A DNA stretch of 64,000 bases from positions 1 through 64,000 of the forward strand of contig CAZQWG010000006.1 in NCBI GenBank assembly GCA_964596985.1, written 5' to 3'. The notes under the pieces were generated by a model. The model worked only from the letters and a program-made list of their open reading frames with translations, was not told the DNA's origin and did not search any database. Made by a program: the position numbers and the translations under genes. Source of the DNA: GCA-020345945 sp964596985. Its GTDB lineage: Archaea; Thermoproteota; Bathyarchaeia; RBG-16-48-13; GCA-020345945. Each line of letters starts with the position of its first letter. Within the stretch, counting starts at the first letter, position 1. Positions 1-8,478 of this stretch are shown one piece after another.

Positions 1-875
1 CCCACTATCTTTGCCGCCGAACTGTATCTGGTTACATCGTGAGCAGTGCAGCATATCCCTCCAACCTCGACTTGGTTGTTCAGGTTGTTGTCTGTAAGGT
101 AATCCATAATCTGGATTGCCGATGGGGCATTATGGCCAATAACTAGAATGGTGGGTTTGGATGAATCTATAGCTCCTAGTCCTATCTCTACGAGTGGGGC
201 TTCTGGGTCTGCTTTCGGAAATCCGAAGGCGGATATCTGAGCCATATCTGCTATTTCCATTCCAACTTGGTCGATCATTCCTGCGTGAAGGACTTTCGAT
301 TCGAAATCGAGTTCACTGCCTTCCTGACCTGTGTGGGTGGCGGAGAGTAGATGCGTGATCTCCTTCTCCAAGTAGTCCAATATTTCCTCCAGCTCGCCGA
401 GTGTCTTCGGTCTTATGCCGCAGACCAGCCGGGTCACGGGAGCTTCCACCTCGACTGCGTCGCCACCGATATCTATGGGCGAATCACGGCCATATTTCTC
501 TATCAAGTATTCGACAAGGTGTCTTGCATGGCCTGTATGCGTCGCGGCTCCGATACAACATGCCAGAAGGACGATTCGGGACTGCTGTCCAGCCATGTCG
601 AGTCCGCAGGCACCTCGTTTGCCTGCTGTCAGGTCACATTTGCCCATGGTGCAGAGGCAGCAGACATCACAGAAAGGCATATAGAACGGCTTATAACGTT
701 TCAGGAGTTTGAAATCCCACTCCCTCAAGTCGGAGATAGAGGGGAATGGTGTAGGGCCGACGGGTTCTTCCCAATCTTCTTCGATTACTCTTCCAATAGA
801 GACCTCAAGGTCTTTGATAGTGCCTAGATTGGTTTCCAGCTCTTTAAGCTTGAAACGTAAGTTCTTCTTCGACAT
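1..875 (-). CDS. cdhA: CODH/acetyl-CoA decarbonylase-synthase alpha subunit, 3' end outside window
   Basis: The reading frame runs off the left edge, so only about 291 N-terminal residues are seen. CdhA is the Ni-Fe-S carbon monoxide dehydrogenase subunit of the archaeal CODH/ACS complex, interconverting CO2 and CO for acetyl-CoA synthesis or cleavage. A cysteine cluster near residues 69-90 (CDVCCLCTMGKCDL, then KRGACG) matches the B/D Fe-S ligand region of methanogen CdhA. ATHTGHARH and HAGMIDQVGMEIADMAQIS also match the family. The ATG at 873-875 follows GGGAGGT with 5 nt spacing. It is divergent from a CooC-type maturation ATPase. Identification is firm; completeness cannot be judged. Confidence 0.93.
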   Translation of the reverse strand, partial: MSKKNLRFKLKELETNLGTIKDLEVSIGRVIEEDWEEPVGPTPFPSISDLREWDFKLLKRYKPFYMPFCDVCCLCTMGKCDLTAGKRGACGLDMAGQQSRIVLLACCIGAATHTGHARHLVEYLIEKYGRDSPIDIGGDAVEVEAPVTRLVCGIRPKTLGELEEILDYLEKEITHLLSATHTGQEGSELDFESKVLHAGMIDQVGMEIADMAQISAFGFPKADPEAPLVEIGLGAIDSSKPTILVIGHNAPSAIQIMDYLTDNNLNNQVEVGGICCTAHDVTRYSSAAKIV

Positions 876-1318
876 AAGAGACCTCCCTCTTTATTTGGGG
901 TAGGTTGATTGCTCAAGTTGATTAAAAAGTTATGCGTGTGATTTCAGGTGTGTTGCATCTGTTTTTGAATAGCATTTCCTGTCTTTTCTTGCAGTGAACA
1001 TTTCACGTCAATCTTCTATCTTTAATCCTTGCGTAACGTTACATTCTGAAACCAAACAGACCTCTCGATAGTAAATTTCCGACTATTATTCAAATGTCTA
1101 GACAGTACATGAAAGGAATCGGACATGCTTGACTTGCTGTCTGTCGGCGTATGGACTAAGGTTCTATGGAGAAGAACTAGTTGCCTCTGGTTTAATGTTT
1201 GTCTGAATCATGCAATTAATTGATGCGGTACGAGTGATTAATAGGACCTATCATAAAATACGCAGGTTCATATTCGACGGATTATTTCTAGTTGGTCAAG
1301 TCAAGAAGGCTAAGGGCG
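876..1318. promoter_or_regulatory. divergent intergenic region between cdhA and cooC
   Basis: About 440 bases without a convincing reading frame. It must hold the promoters of both divergent genes. It is AT-rich and has several TATA-like stretches, for example around 1250-1260 on the plus strand, but I cannot assign one box with confidence. No tRNA-like or repeated structure is seen. Confidence 0.4.
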
Positions 1319-2089
1319 ATGGACAGAATGAGAACGCTTGTCTCTATAGGTAGAGGAGGTACTGGCAAGACTAGTTTTACTACTCTAATGGCTAAATATC
1401 TTGTTGGGACTGGTTATGCGCCGCTTCTTCTTATAGATGCAGATCCAGACCAAAATTTGGGAGAGATGATTGGAATCGATCTTAGCAAAGAGGCGAAGAG
1501 AACGCTATCTGAGCTGGTCGCTGAAACCTTTGTCGAAGGTAAAGGTACTCTCGTCGGGATTCCTCCGACTGAGAGAATGGAGAGTCGGATCTGGGAAGAG
1601 GGACTCTATGAGGGAGCGTCTCTTGATCTGATGGCTATTGGAGAGAAGTGGGTCGAGGGATGTTACTGCTTGCCAAATGCTGCGTTAAAGAGTGCATTGG
1701 AGAATCTGACTAAGACCTATGGTGCAGTGGTCATCGACTCTCCGGCAGGATTAGAGCATTTGAACCGAAGAATATCTTCCAAAGTTAACGATGTATTTGA
1801 TCTAATAGACCCCTCCAATAAATCCTTCAACCATGTGAGGAGAGCCCATAAGATCATAAATGAGGTGGGGATAGACTTCGAGAACTTCTATGTTGTTGGC
1901 GGCTTCAGATTTCCGGAAAACTTGGAACCTGAGGTTGAGAAGAGGACAGGATTCAAGTATTTGGGGAGAATCGCCTACGATGAGAAAGTTGCAGAATGCA
2001 TGTTGAATGGGGATTCCTTGCTTACGCTACCGTCCTCATCCCCGGCATACAAGTCTGTGGGAGAGATTATGGAGAGAGCTGGATACTAG
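1319..2089 (+). CDS. cooC: CooC-type P-loop ATPase for CODH nickel insertion
   Basis: A MinD/SIMIBI-class ATPase of about 256 residues. It has a Walker A motif (IGRGGTGKTS), a LLLIDADPD motif, and a CxC pair (GCYC) in the position where CooC proteins coordinate metal at the dimer interface. CooC uses ATP to help insert nickel into CODH, and the divergent neighbour cdhA is the obvious client. ATG 1319 is chosen; a TTG at 1292 and an ATG at 1328 lie in the same frame. The residue equivalent to the signature lysine of deviant Walker A (GKGG) is arginine here. A T-rich tract at about 2100-2113 follows the stop. Confidence 0.85.
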   Translation: MDRMRTLVSIGRGGTGKTSFTTLMAKYLVGTGYAPLLLIDADPDQNLGEMIGIDLSKEAKRTLSELVAETFVEGKGTLVGIPPTERMESRIWEEGLYEGASLDLMAIGEKWVEGCYCLPNAALKSALENLTKTYGAVVIDSPAGLEHLNRRISSKVNDVFDLIDPSNKSFNHVRRAHKIINEVGIDFENFYVVGGFRFPENLEPEVEKRTGFKYLGRIAYDEKVAECMLNGDSLLTLPSSSPAYKSVGEIMERAGY

Positions 2090-2145
2090 TAGGACACGTA
2101 TCTCTTCTTTTTCCCCTGGAGGTTAGGTTCATCTTCCGCTTCGCC

Positions 2146-2160
2146 GGCAGAAGCTCTGCC
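2146..2160. repeat. short perfect inverted repeat upstream of tupA
   Basis: GGCAGA and TCTGCC are separated by 3 bases, directly ahead of the TATA-like CATATAC. It could be an operator for the tungstate operon regulator or a remnant of the cooC terminator. The sequence alone does not decide. Confidence 0.35.
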
Positions 2161-2294
2161 ATATACTCCAAGAAACATCGATATGTTTAATAATACATAA
2201 CGAAGAAGGGGATTCATCCAAATGACAAGAAGCGACTGACCAATTGTTTCTTTCTCCCATTTGAGAAATAGGAAGTGAGCAAATATCGAACAAA

Positions 2295-3212
2295 ATGTCG
2301 AAAAGAAACATTGCGATCGCAATAGTCCTGCTAGCTGTTGTCGTCGGTCTTGCGTTCCTATTCGAACCGTCACATAAACAACGGTTAATCCTCGCAACAA
2401 CAACGAGTACTTACGATTCGGGGCTACTAGACACTCTGGTGCCTACGTTCGAAAGGAACCACCTATTTCAGGTTCAAGTACAGATCGTGTCTGTAGGGAC
2501 AGGACAAGCGCTTGCACTGGGACGAAGCGGGGACGCTGATGTTCTTCTAGTGCATGCAAGAGCCTCTGAGGATCAGTTCGTAGCAGAGGGATACGGTATT
2601 CTACGATGTTGTGTAATGTACAACGACTTCATTGTTGTCGGTCCAGCCTCAGATCCTGCTAGCATAAAATCGGCAACTAGTGCCGTCAAGGCTTTCAAGA
2701 ACATTGCTGCCGCTGGTGAAAGAGGAAATGCCATTTTTGTCTCGAGAGGAGACAATTCGGGTACAAACAAGAAGGAGCTAGAGATATTGGCTTCGGCTGG
2801 AATCGATCCAACTGGAAAATCCTGGTACAAAGAAGTAGGTACTGGAATGGGTAACACACTGACGATTACAAGTGAGATGCAAGCCTACACATTGGCAGAC
2901 CGGGGCACTTGGATATCCAAACAAAACGCCCTCAGTCTAGACGTACTCAATGAAGGAGACGTGATACTCCTCAACCCCTACGGAGTCATCGCGATAAACC
3001 CTGAGGTCCATCCCGACGTCAACTTCAAGATGGCTAAAGCCTTCATCTACTTTCTAATCTCGCCAGAGGGACAGGAGATGATCGGGGAATTCAGAAAAGA
3101 CGGTGAGATACTCTTCAAACCGTTGTTCAGAAAGTGCACTGACACGACGGGATGTACAACTCAAGCAGCGGAACAAGAGATATACGAGCAACTCAAGGCT
3201 GAGTTCGGCTAG
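2295..3212 (+). CDS. tupA: tungstate ABC transporter substrate-binding protein
   Basis: A 305-residue oxyanion-binding protein. The N-terminus has a short basic stretch and one hydrophobic anchor (about residues 5-22) without a lipobox cysteine, so it is probably tethered outside the membrane. The mature part begins with TTTSTYDSGLLD, the anion-binding signature of TupA-type tungstate receptors, and continues with RGDNSGTN and GTGMGNTL. It heads a tupA-tupB-tupC set with a ModE-like regulator behind it. Tungsten would serve pterin enzymes such as formylmethanofuran dehydrogenase. Molybdate specificity cannot be excluded. Confidence 0.9.
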   Translation: MSKRNIAIAIVLLAVVVGLAFLFEPSHKQRLILATTTSTYDSGLLDTLVPTFERNHLFQVQVQIVSVGTGQALALGRSGDADVLLVHARASEDQFVAEGYGILRCCVMYNDFIVVGPASDPASIKSATSAVKAFKNIAAAGERGNAIFVSRGDNSGTNKKELEILASAGIDPTGKSWYKEVGTGMGNTLTITSEMQAYTLADRGTWISKQNALSLDVLNEGDVILLNPYGVIAINPEVHPDVNFKMAKAFIYFLISPEGQEMIGEFRKDGEILFKPLFRKCTDTTGCTTQAAEQEIYEQLKAEFG

Positions 3213-3334
3213 TCGATTGGAGAGAAGATCGGGTGATGGTCCTCCCAATACCCTTTTCTTTTTCACGATATGTAGAAGAACGCACAATGCTATGCGTACT
3301 CCGATCCGGTAGGTGATTTACCACGCATCCTATA

Positions 3335-4021
3335 TTGGATGGTTTCATTCAGGCAATCTGGTTGATTCTAACCCTTGATCAGGAAGTTGTCGTTATCACA
3401 ATGACAACCTTGAGGGCCACTATGAGCGCTGTCGCATTGAGCAGTATGCTTGGAATACCGTTAGGAGTTTTTTTGGCGCTTCGAGATTTTCCGGCGAAAC
3501 GTGCGGTATTAAACCTGGTGAATACTTCTATGGGTCTCCCACCCGTAGTTGTTGGGCTTTTCATCTTTGTCTTGCTTTCTCGTGATGGTCCTCTTGGTCA
3601 GTTCCAGCTCCTATTCACGATACAAGCGATGATACTTGCTCAGTTCATCTTAACACTCCCAATAGTTACAGGACTCACTGTCTCCGCGATTCAAGGCGTC
3701 GGGAAAGATGTGATGGACACCGCCATATCTCTAGGGGCAGATCGACTCCAATTGACCTTGCTAATTATCAGGGAGGCAAAGATCGGTATACTGGCTGGGG
3801 TGATGGTAGCCTTAGGTCAAGGATTCTCTGAGGTGGGTGCAATAATGCTTGTAGGGGGAAATATCCGTTGGCTTACTCGAGCCTTAACCACCGCAATAGT
3901 CCTAGAGACAAGAAAAGGAGAGTTCGCTCTCGCCATGGCCCTTGGCATAATCTTGATCTCTCTTTCATACGGCGTGAACTTTGGATTAACCCTCCTCCAG
4001 CAATCAGGAGAACGGAGATAA
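3335..4021 (+). CDS. tupB: tungstate ABC transporter permease
   Basis: A 228-residue permease with about five or six hydrophobic segments and a cytoplasmic-loop EAA-like region (AISLGADRLQLTLLIIREAK) that docks the ATPase. Its TupB-type sequence and place between the binding protein and the ATPase support the assignment. The start is a TTG; an ATG four bases downstream is out of frame. A TATA-like element and AGGTGA lie just upstream. The stop overlaps the ATG of tupC by one base, indicating translational coupling. Confidence 0.87.
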   Translation: MDGFIQAIWLILTLDQEVVVITMTTLRATMSAVALSSMLGIPLGVFLALRDFPAKRAVLNLVNTSMGLPPVVVGLFIFVLLSRDGPLGQFQLLFTIQAMILAQFILTLPIVTGLTVSAIQGVGKDVMDTAISLGADRLQLTLLIIREAKIGILAGVMVALGQGFSEVGAIMLVGGNIRWLTRALTTAIVLETRKGEFALAMALGIILISLSYGVNFGLTLLQQSGERR

Positions 4022-4755
4022 TGGTGGATGTCAGAGTAGCAGGGTTGACAAAACGTTATGGCGAGATCGTATCACTCAATAATATCAGCCTTGAAGTCAA
4101 CAACGGCGAGATATTCGCGTTGATAGGACCGAGCGGAGCAGGCAAATCAACCCTCCTTCGCATCATAGATCTCCTTGAATCCCCAACTTCAGGAGAAGTC
4201 CACATAGGTGATAGGGAGATCTCTTCCTTGAAAGGACCCGAAAGGCTTGCTGCAATAAAGAGGATGGGGATTGTATTTCAGAGACCAATCGTATTCAACC
4301 GGTCAGTCCTAGACAATATAAGATACGGCTTAGAGATCCGAGGTAAATCCAAGACTGAAATCAAGGACCAGATCAAGCCGTATCTTGATATACTTGGTCT
4401 CCGTGACCTTCACCGAAGGAACGCCTTACTCCTCTCTGGAGGCGAAGCTCAAAGGGTGGCTCTGGCCCGCACACTCGTCTGTCGTCCCGAAGTTCTCCTA
4501 CTAGATGAGCCAACAGCCAATCTAGACCCGGTCAATGTGAGCATAATCGAAGACGCCATAATTGATGCGAACAAGAAGGAGGGAACTACAGTCTTGATTG
4601 CGACTCATAACATGTTCCAAGCAAAACGCATTGCCCACAGGGTTGGCTTCCTACTCTCAGGAAGACTTGTGGAGACCGGTTCCAAATCAAGGATCTTCCA
4701 GCGTCCAAAGGACCCGAGAACAAAATCCTTCGTGAGAGGAGAGATGATCTTCTAA
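4021..4755 (+). CDS. tupC: tungstate ABC transporter ATPase
   Basis: A 244-residue ABC ATPase with Walker A GPSGAGKST, Q-loop (VFQRP), signature LSGGEAQRVALART, Walker B VLLLDEPTANLD and switch histidine (IATHN). ATG 4021 is preferred because a GGAG site precedes it and it overlaps the tupB stop. The frame is open a further 51 codons upstream inside tupB, but that extension carries no family sequence. It energises the tungstate importer. Confidence 0.9.
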   Translation: MVDVRVAGLTKRYGEIVSLNNISLEVNNGEIFALIGPSGAGKSTLLRIIDLLESPTSGEVHIGDREISSLKGPERLAAIKRMGIVFQRPIVFNRSVLDNIRYGLEIRGKSKTEIKDQIKPYLDILGLRDLHRRNALLLSGGEAQRVALARTLVCRPEVLLLDEPTANLDPVNVSIIEDAIIDANKKEGTTVLIATHNMFQAKRIAHRVGFLLSGRLVETGSKSRIFQRPKDPRTKSFVRGEMIF

Positions 4756-4814
4756 GGATAGATATAGGAAGACAGACTCCTGTTTTTCTTCAGGATGAAC
4801 ATGGAGGTGAAGGG

Positions 4815-5384
4815 TTGACTCGAAACGAATCCAGAAAGATGAGGCCCGTAGTGAAACTCTGGCTCGAGACAGATCGAGGATATGTCTTTGGGAAGGGGGC
4901 TTTCGACCTTCTAGATCGAATCGAGAGGTTTGGAACCATCTCCAAGGCCGCCTCTTCCATGAACATGAGCTATAGACAGGCCTGGGGAATTCTGAAGAAA
5001 ATCGAGGCTCGGCTAGGGAAACCTCTTATTGAAACAAACAGGGGAGGCGCACACGGGGGAGGCAGAACCACGCTCACCCCTCTCGGAAAAAAGGTGCTAC
5101 AACAATATATCATGGAAGAAAAGGCTGTCCAAGCAACTAAAGACGATAGATGGAAGCGTAAAAACTCATTAAAAGAATTAGATGCGGAAAACACATTAGC
5201 CGCCAAAGTCCTCTCCGTTGAGAAAGGCGAAGCTACATCACTGGTGAAGGTTATAATACCTACACAGACTGTCATGACCACCATTGTCACCAATGAAACG
5301 ATGAAGGAGCTTGATCTGAAGGAGGGTACGAGTATCCGATTGGTGATCGAAGTCACATCCATGATAATCGGAAGATCCGGATAA
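4815..5384 (+). CDS. ModE-like regulator: winged helix plus TOBE/Mop domain
   Basis: A 189-residue protein. Residues about 10-100 form a LysR-like winged helix typical of ModE (GTISKAASSMNMSYRQAWG), and about 128-188 form a single TOBE/Mop-type oxyanion-binding domain. Proteins of this layout sense molybdate or tungstate and repress uptake genes. The TTG start follows GGAGGTGA. It lies 60 bases after tupC in the same direction, so autogenous control of the tup operon is likely. The usual second Mop domain of bacterial ModE is absent. Confidence 0.85.
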   Translation: MTRNESRKMRPVVKLWLETDRGYVFGKGAFDLLDRIERFGTISKAASSMNMSYRQAWGILKKIEARLGKPLIETNRGGAHGGGRTTLTPLGKKVLQQYIMEEKAVQATKDDRWKRKNSLKELDAENTLAAKVLSVEKGEATSLVKVIIPTQTVMTTIVTNETMKELDLKEGTSIRLVIEVTSMIIGRSG

Positions 5385-5516
5385 TCGGGATACGACCGAG
5401 CATGGAATATCGCTGAGTCCTGTTATTGCAAGTTGAATAATGCGGTTATTCCTGCACACAATCCTTATGTTCCAGTTTTCATTCGTGTCGTCTCTTCTTA
5501 TAGAAGATGGTGTAAC

Positions 5517-6716
5517 ATGGGTTTGGCGGGCTTTTTCAGGGACCCAACTCATATAACAGTCGCGATTGTGTGGTTTGGTTGGTTCACGATAGTCTTCAAC
5601 AGAATGATAATACCGCCATTGTTACCGCTCGTAGAAGCCCGATATCACACGACCTATGCCGAGGCTGGGCTTCTGATGAGCGGGTACATGATCTCGTATG
5701 CGATTAGTCAGGCGATTTCAGGGAGGATTGTTGAAAGGTTCGGCGAACGGAAGCTAATGGTCGTTGGAATACTTCTCTCCTCCTTCTTCACTTCACTCAT
5801 GTCTTTGGTAAATAATCTCTTCCAACTAGTGGTGCTAAGGATCTTGACAGGACTATTGGCTGGTCTATTCTTCGTACCGAGCACCCTGTTTCTGACTCGG
5901 CGTGTCCCTGTTCGGGAAAAAGGTAGAAAGATTGGTGTCGCGTTCACTGGAGGCTCGACGGCAATTGTCTTGGTCTACGTCCTCGCCGGGGGACTCATAG
6001 ATATCTTACCCGATTGGAGTTTGATCTTCCTCGTTTCTGCATCACTCGGAATCCCCTCTGCTTTGTACATCCTACGATGTCTTCCAGAGGAAACCTGTGA
6101 AGAAGGATCAGACGAGGAAATCTCGTCTCCTCACGGAACCGAGTCTAGATTGATCGATGCTCTTCTTTCTCGAGACATTCTTCTCGTTCTCTTCTTCTCC
6201 ACTTGCGTTTCACTCGCAAGCTGGAGTCTCACAACGTTTCTCCCCTCTTTTCTCGTTGCCGATAGACAGATTACGTTCTCAAAAGCAGCAAACATGATGG
6301 CTGTAGGCTCGTTTGCTGCTGTCCCGACAGCCTTTCTAGGCGGAACGTTGAAGGATAGATTCGGAGTAAAAGCTCCAATGCTGCTCTCTGCGCTATCAGC
6401 CGCCTCGTTAGTGATCGTGTTCCAAGCTTCTCCTCCGTTGTCAATCATGATGATAGTTCTTGCGGTCTGGGGACTTCTCAGCGGAGTATGGTGGTCGCCA
6501 ACCACCGTTCAGATAACCGAGATCGCTCCAACCAACCTCAAATCGAGAATTCTCGGCATCTCTAATTTCATGGTGTTCATGGCTGGGTTTGTTGGGCCTA
6601 TTATCTTCGGTGGGATCATAGATTTCTTCGGATTCAAGGCTTTCTTTGTTTTGGCTCTCGTATTATACTTGGTTGGAGCCTTAATCGCAACAAGGCTCCA
6701 AATCGAATATACATGA
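5517..6716 (+). CDS. major facilitator superfamily transporter
   Basis: About 399 residues with twelve predicted membrane segments. MFS loop signatures are visible (GRIVERFGERKLM after TM2, and GTLKDRFGVKAPM after TM8). ATG 5517 is taken because the first membrane segment starts shortly after it. The frame stays open to a TTG at 5433, but that extension is not typical. It follows the tungstate operon by 130 bases with its own TATA-like sequence. The substrate is unknown. Confidence 0.8.
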   Translation: MGLAGFFRDPTHITVAIVWFGWFTIVFNRMIIPPLLPLVEARYHTTYAEAGLLMSGYMISYAISQAISGRIVERFGERKLMVVGILLSSFFTSLMSLVNNLFQLVVLRILTGLLAGLFFVPSTLFLTRRVPVREKGRKIGVAFTGGSTAIVLVYVLAGGLIDILPDWSLIFLVSASLGIPSALYILRCLPEETCEEGSDEEISSPHGTESRLIDALLSRDILLVLFFSTCVSLASWSLTTFLPSFLVADRQITFSKAANMMAVGSFAAVPTAFLGGTLKDRFGVKAPMLLSALSAASLVIVFQASPPLSIMMIVLAVWGLLSGVWWSPTTVQITEIAPTNLKSRILGISNFMVFMAGFVGPIIFGGIIDFFGFKAFFVLALVLYLVGALIATRLQIEYT

Positions 6717-6804
6717 TAATCTAGGTGTGTCTTAAGAATTGCAGACCGGTTCTACGTGAACGTCTTTTCATCCAGTAAACCTCGACTAGCCGCATTACAA
6801 AGAG

Positions 6805-6810
6805 TATAAG
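6805..6810 (+). promoter_or_regulatory. TATA box of the UxaA-type operon
   Basis: TATAAG lies 42 bases before the ATG at 6852, the usual distance for an archaeal promoter with a short leader. It probably drives the hydro-lyase pair and the following CofE paralogue. Confidence 0.5.
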
Positions 6811-6851
6811 AAACCTCTGGCATATCGGATCTTCAAATCGGGGATGCGATT

Positions 6852-7145
6852 ATGGGATCAAAACGGGCTTTAATCATGAAACCAGTTGATAATGTGGCGA
6901 CAGCCTTGGAAGATGCTGAAATCGGGGATCACCTCGCCGCAAAACTGGAACAGGAAGTCAAGACCCTAGAGGTAAAAGAGAGGATTCCTTTCGGATTCAA
7001 GGTCGCCTTGACCGATATAGCGAAGGGGGAACCGGTTCTAAAATACGGTGAAGAGATCGGTAAGGCTAGCGCGCGTATAAAGAAAGGGCACCTTGTACAT
7101 GTCCACAATGTGGAGGGGTCCCGGGGTAGGGGAGATCTAGCCTAG
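6852..7145 (+). CDS. UxaA-family hydro-lyase, small SAF-domain subunit
   Basis: A 97-residue protein matching the N-terminal SAF domain of altronate/galactarate dehydratases. A conserved region runs IPFGFKVALTDIAKGEPVLKYGE, and the C-terminus is HVHNVEG. In split enzymes this subunit pairs with the large subunit encoded 14 bases downstream. Related split pairs are altronate dehydratase and (2R)-sulfolactate sulfo-lyase (SuyA/SuyB), and sequence inspection does not separate them. Confidence 0.82.
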   Translation: MGSKRALIMKPVDNVATALEDAEIGDHLAAKLEQEVKTLEVKERIPFGFKVALTDIAKGEPVLKYGEEIGKASARIKKGHLVHVHNVEGSRGRGDLA

Positions 7146-7159
7146 GATGGAACCGTGAC

Positions 7160-8344
7160 ATGACCTTTCTCGGGTTTGAACGACCTGATGGAACCGCTGG
7201 AATCCGTAACTACGTCTTAGTAGTTCCAGGCGGAATCATCGCGAATCAAATCTGCCGATTCGTCAAAGGCACCAAGACGGTCGTCAGTGCAGATAGCGGA
7301 AGTGGAAGAACCAAGAAAGACCGTGAAACCATCGCAAGGACTATAGTCGGGTTGGGATGTAATCCGAACGTGGCTTCGGTGATCCTCCATGGCGCCAGTC
7401 CCGGTGCTGGTTATCCCGAACTGAATCCGCACCTCCTAGCTGACCAGATAGCAAAATCCGGTAAACGGGTTGAGTTGATCGAACCCGAGGAAACGGATAC
7501 GCTGGGCATGATCGTCAAGGGGACAAAACTCGCTCGGGAGATGGTGCATGAGGCTTCGAGGCTTCGCCGCAAACCCCTAGACGACGACTACCTGACGCTG
7601 GGTGTGAAGTGTGGTGCCTCCGACACTACTTCGGGCATAGCCGGAAACCCGGTAGTCGGCTACGTCTATGACAAACTCGTCGCAGCCGGGGGAACCGCCT
7701 TATTCGGTGAGAATACGGAGATAATCGGTGCAGAACATATCCTCGCAAAACGTGCCGTCAACAACAAGGTAGCTAGAGCGATAATCGAAGTTGCCGCCCT
7801 CACGGAGGAACGCGCTAAATCTACAGGACAGGATATCCGCACAGTCAACCCGGTACCAGCCAATATCGCCGGCGGCATCACGACCCTAGAAGAGAAATCC
7901 CTTGGAGCCATCTACAAAGCAGGCTCCGCACCAATTCAAGGGGTTCTAAAGTACGCGGAGCGTCCAGGAGGAAAGGGGTTATACTTTGTGGATTGTTGGA
8001 TGCACTTCCGATCCATCTTTATGGGCTACGCCGCTGCCGGAGCACAACTCGTTCTCTTCCAGCTTGGCGGTGGAGGCTGGAAGGGTGACGGCCTTTTCTA
8101 CGCCCATTGCGGTGTGGTGGCCCCACTGCTGTGGACAACAGCAAACCCGAGAACGCGAGACATCGCAGGATGGAAGCTCGACCTCTACTCTGGAACCATC
8201 ATCGGAGGAAAAGAGACGGTGGAGGAAGTCGGCGAAAGGCTCTACGCTATGATCTTGGATGTTGCCTCAGGGACTATGACCAAATCTGAGACGCTAACGT
8301 ATGTTGGTCCAACCCAAGTCTACACTGAGGAGCCAGTATTCTAG
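7160..8344 (+). CDS. UxaA-family hydro-lyase, large subunit
   Basis: A 394-residue large subunit of the altronate dehydratase/SuyB type. It opens with the family start GFERPDGTAGIRNYVLV. KCGASDTTSGIAGNPVVGY, GGGGWKGDG and TTANPRTRD carry conserved metal or substrate positions. Cysteines at KCGASD and at DCWMHF are candidate metal ligands. It would eliminate water or sulfite from a 2-hydroxy acid. No sugar-acid operon surrounds it, so the substrate is open. Confidence 0.83.
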   Translation: MTFLGFERPDGTAGIRNYVLVVPGGIIANQICRFVKGTKTVVSADSGSGRTKKDRETIARTIVGLGCNPNVASVILHGASPGAGYPELNPHLLADQIAKSGKRVELIEPEETDTLGMIVKGTKLAREMVHEASRLRRKPLDDDYLTLGVKCGASDTTSGIAGNPVVGYVYDKLVAAGGTALFGENTEIIGAEHILAKRAVNNKVARAIIEVAALTEERAKSTGQDIRTVNPVPANIAGGITTLEEKSLGAIYKAGSAPIQGVLKYAERPGGKGLYFVDCWMHFRSIFMGYAAAGAQLVLFQLGGGGWKGDGLFYAHCGVVAPLLWTTANPRTRDIAGWKLDLYSGTIIGGKETVEEVGERLYAMILDVASGTMTKSETLTYVGPTQVYTEEPVF

Positions 8345-8478
8345 TTTCGCCGAGGAGAACTTCTCCGTTTCTTCCGTTGAGTCTTTCCCCCAAGCAACCG
8401 TTGCTGTCTCGTAGCCTGATGGTTGAGCAACCGTTATATCTCGACAAGAACCCTAGACCCGCTGTTGGAGGATCGGAA

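Noticed and set aside
351..827. A 158-codon plus-strand frame at the left edge
   Set aside because: It is antisense to cdhA, whose conserved cysteine motifs and ribosome site are clear on the minus strand.
2086..2403. A 105-codon minus-strand frame across the cooC-tupA gap
   Set aside because: It overlaps the start of tupA, has no recognisable domain, and is better explained as chance.
4300..4500. Extension of tupC upstream to 3868
   Set aside because: The extra 51 codons overlap tupB in another frame and carry no family sequence; ATG 4021 has a ribosome site and the one-base stop/start overlap.
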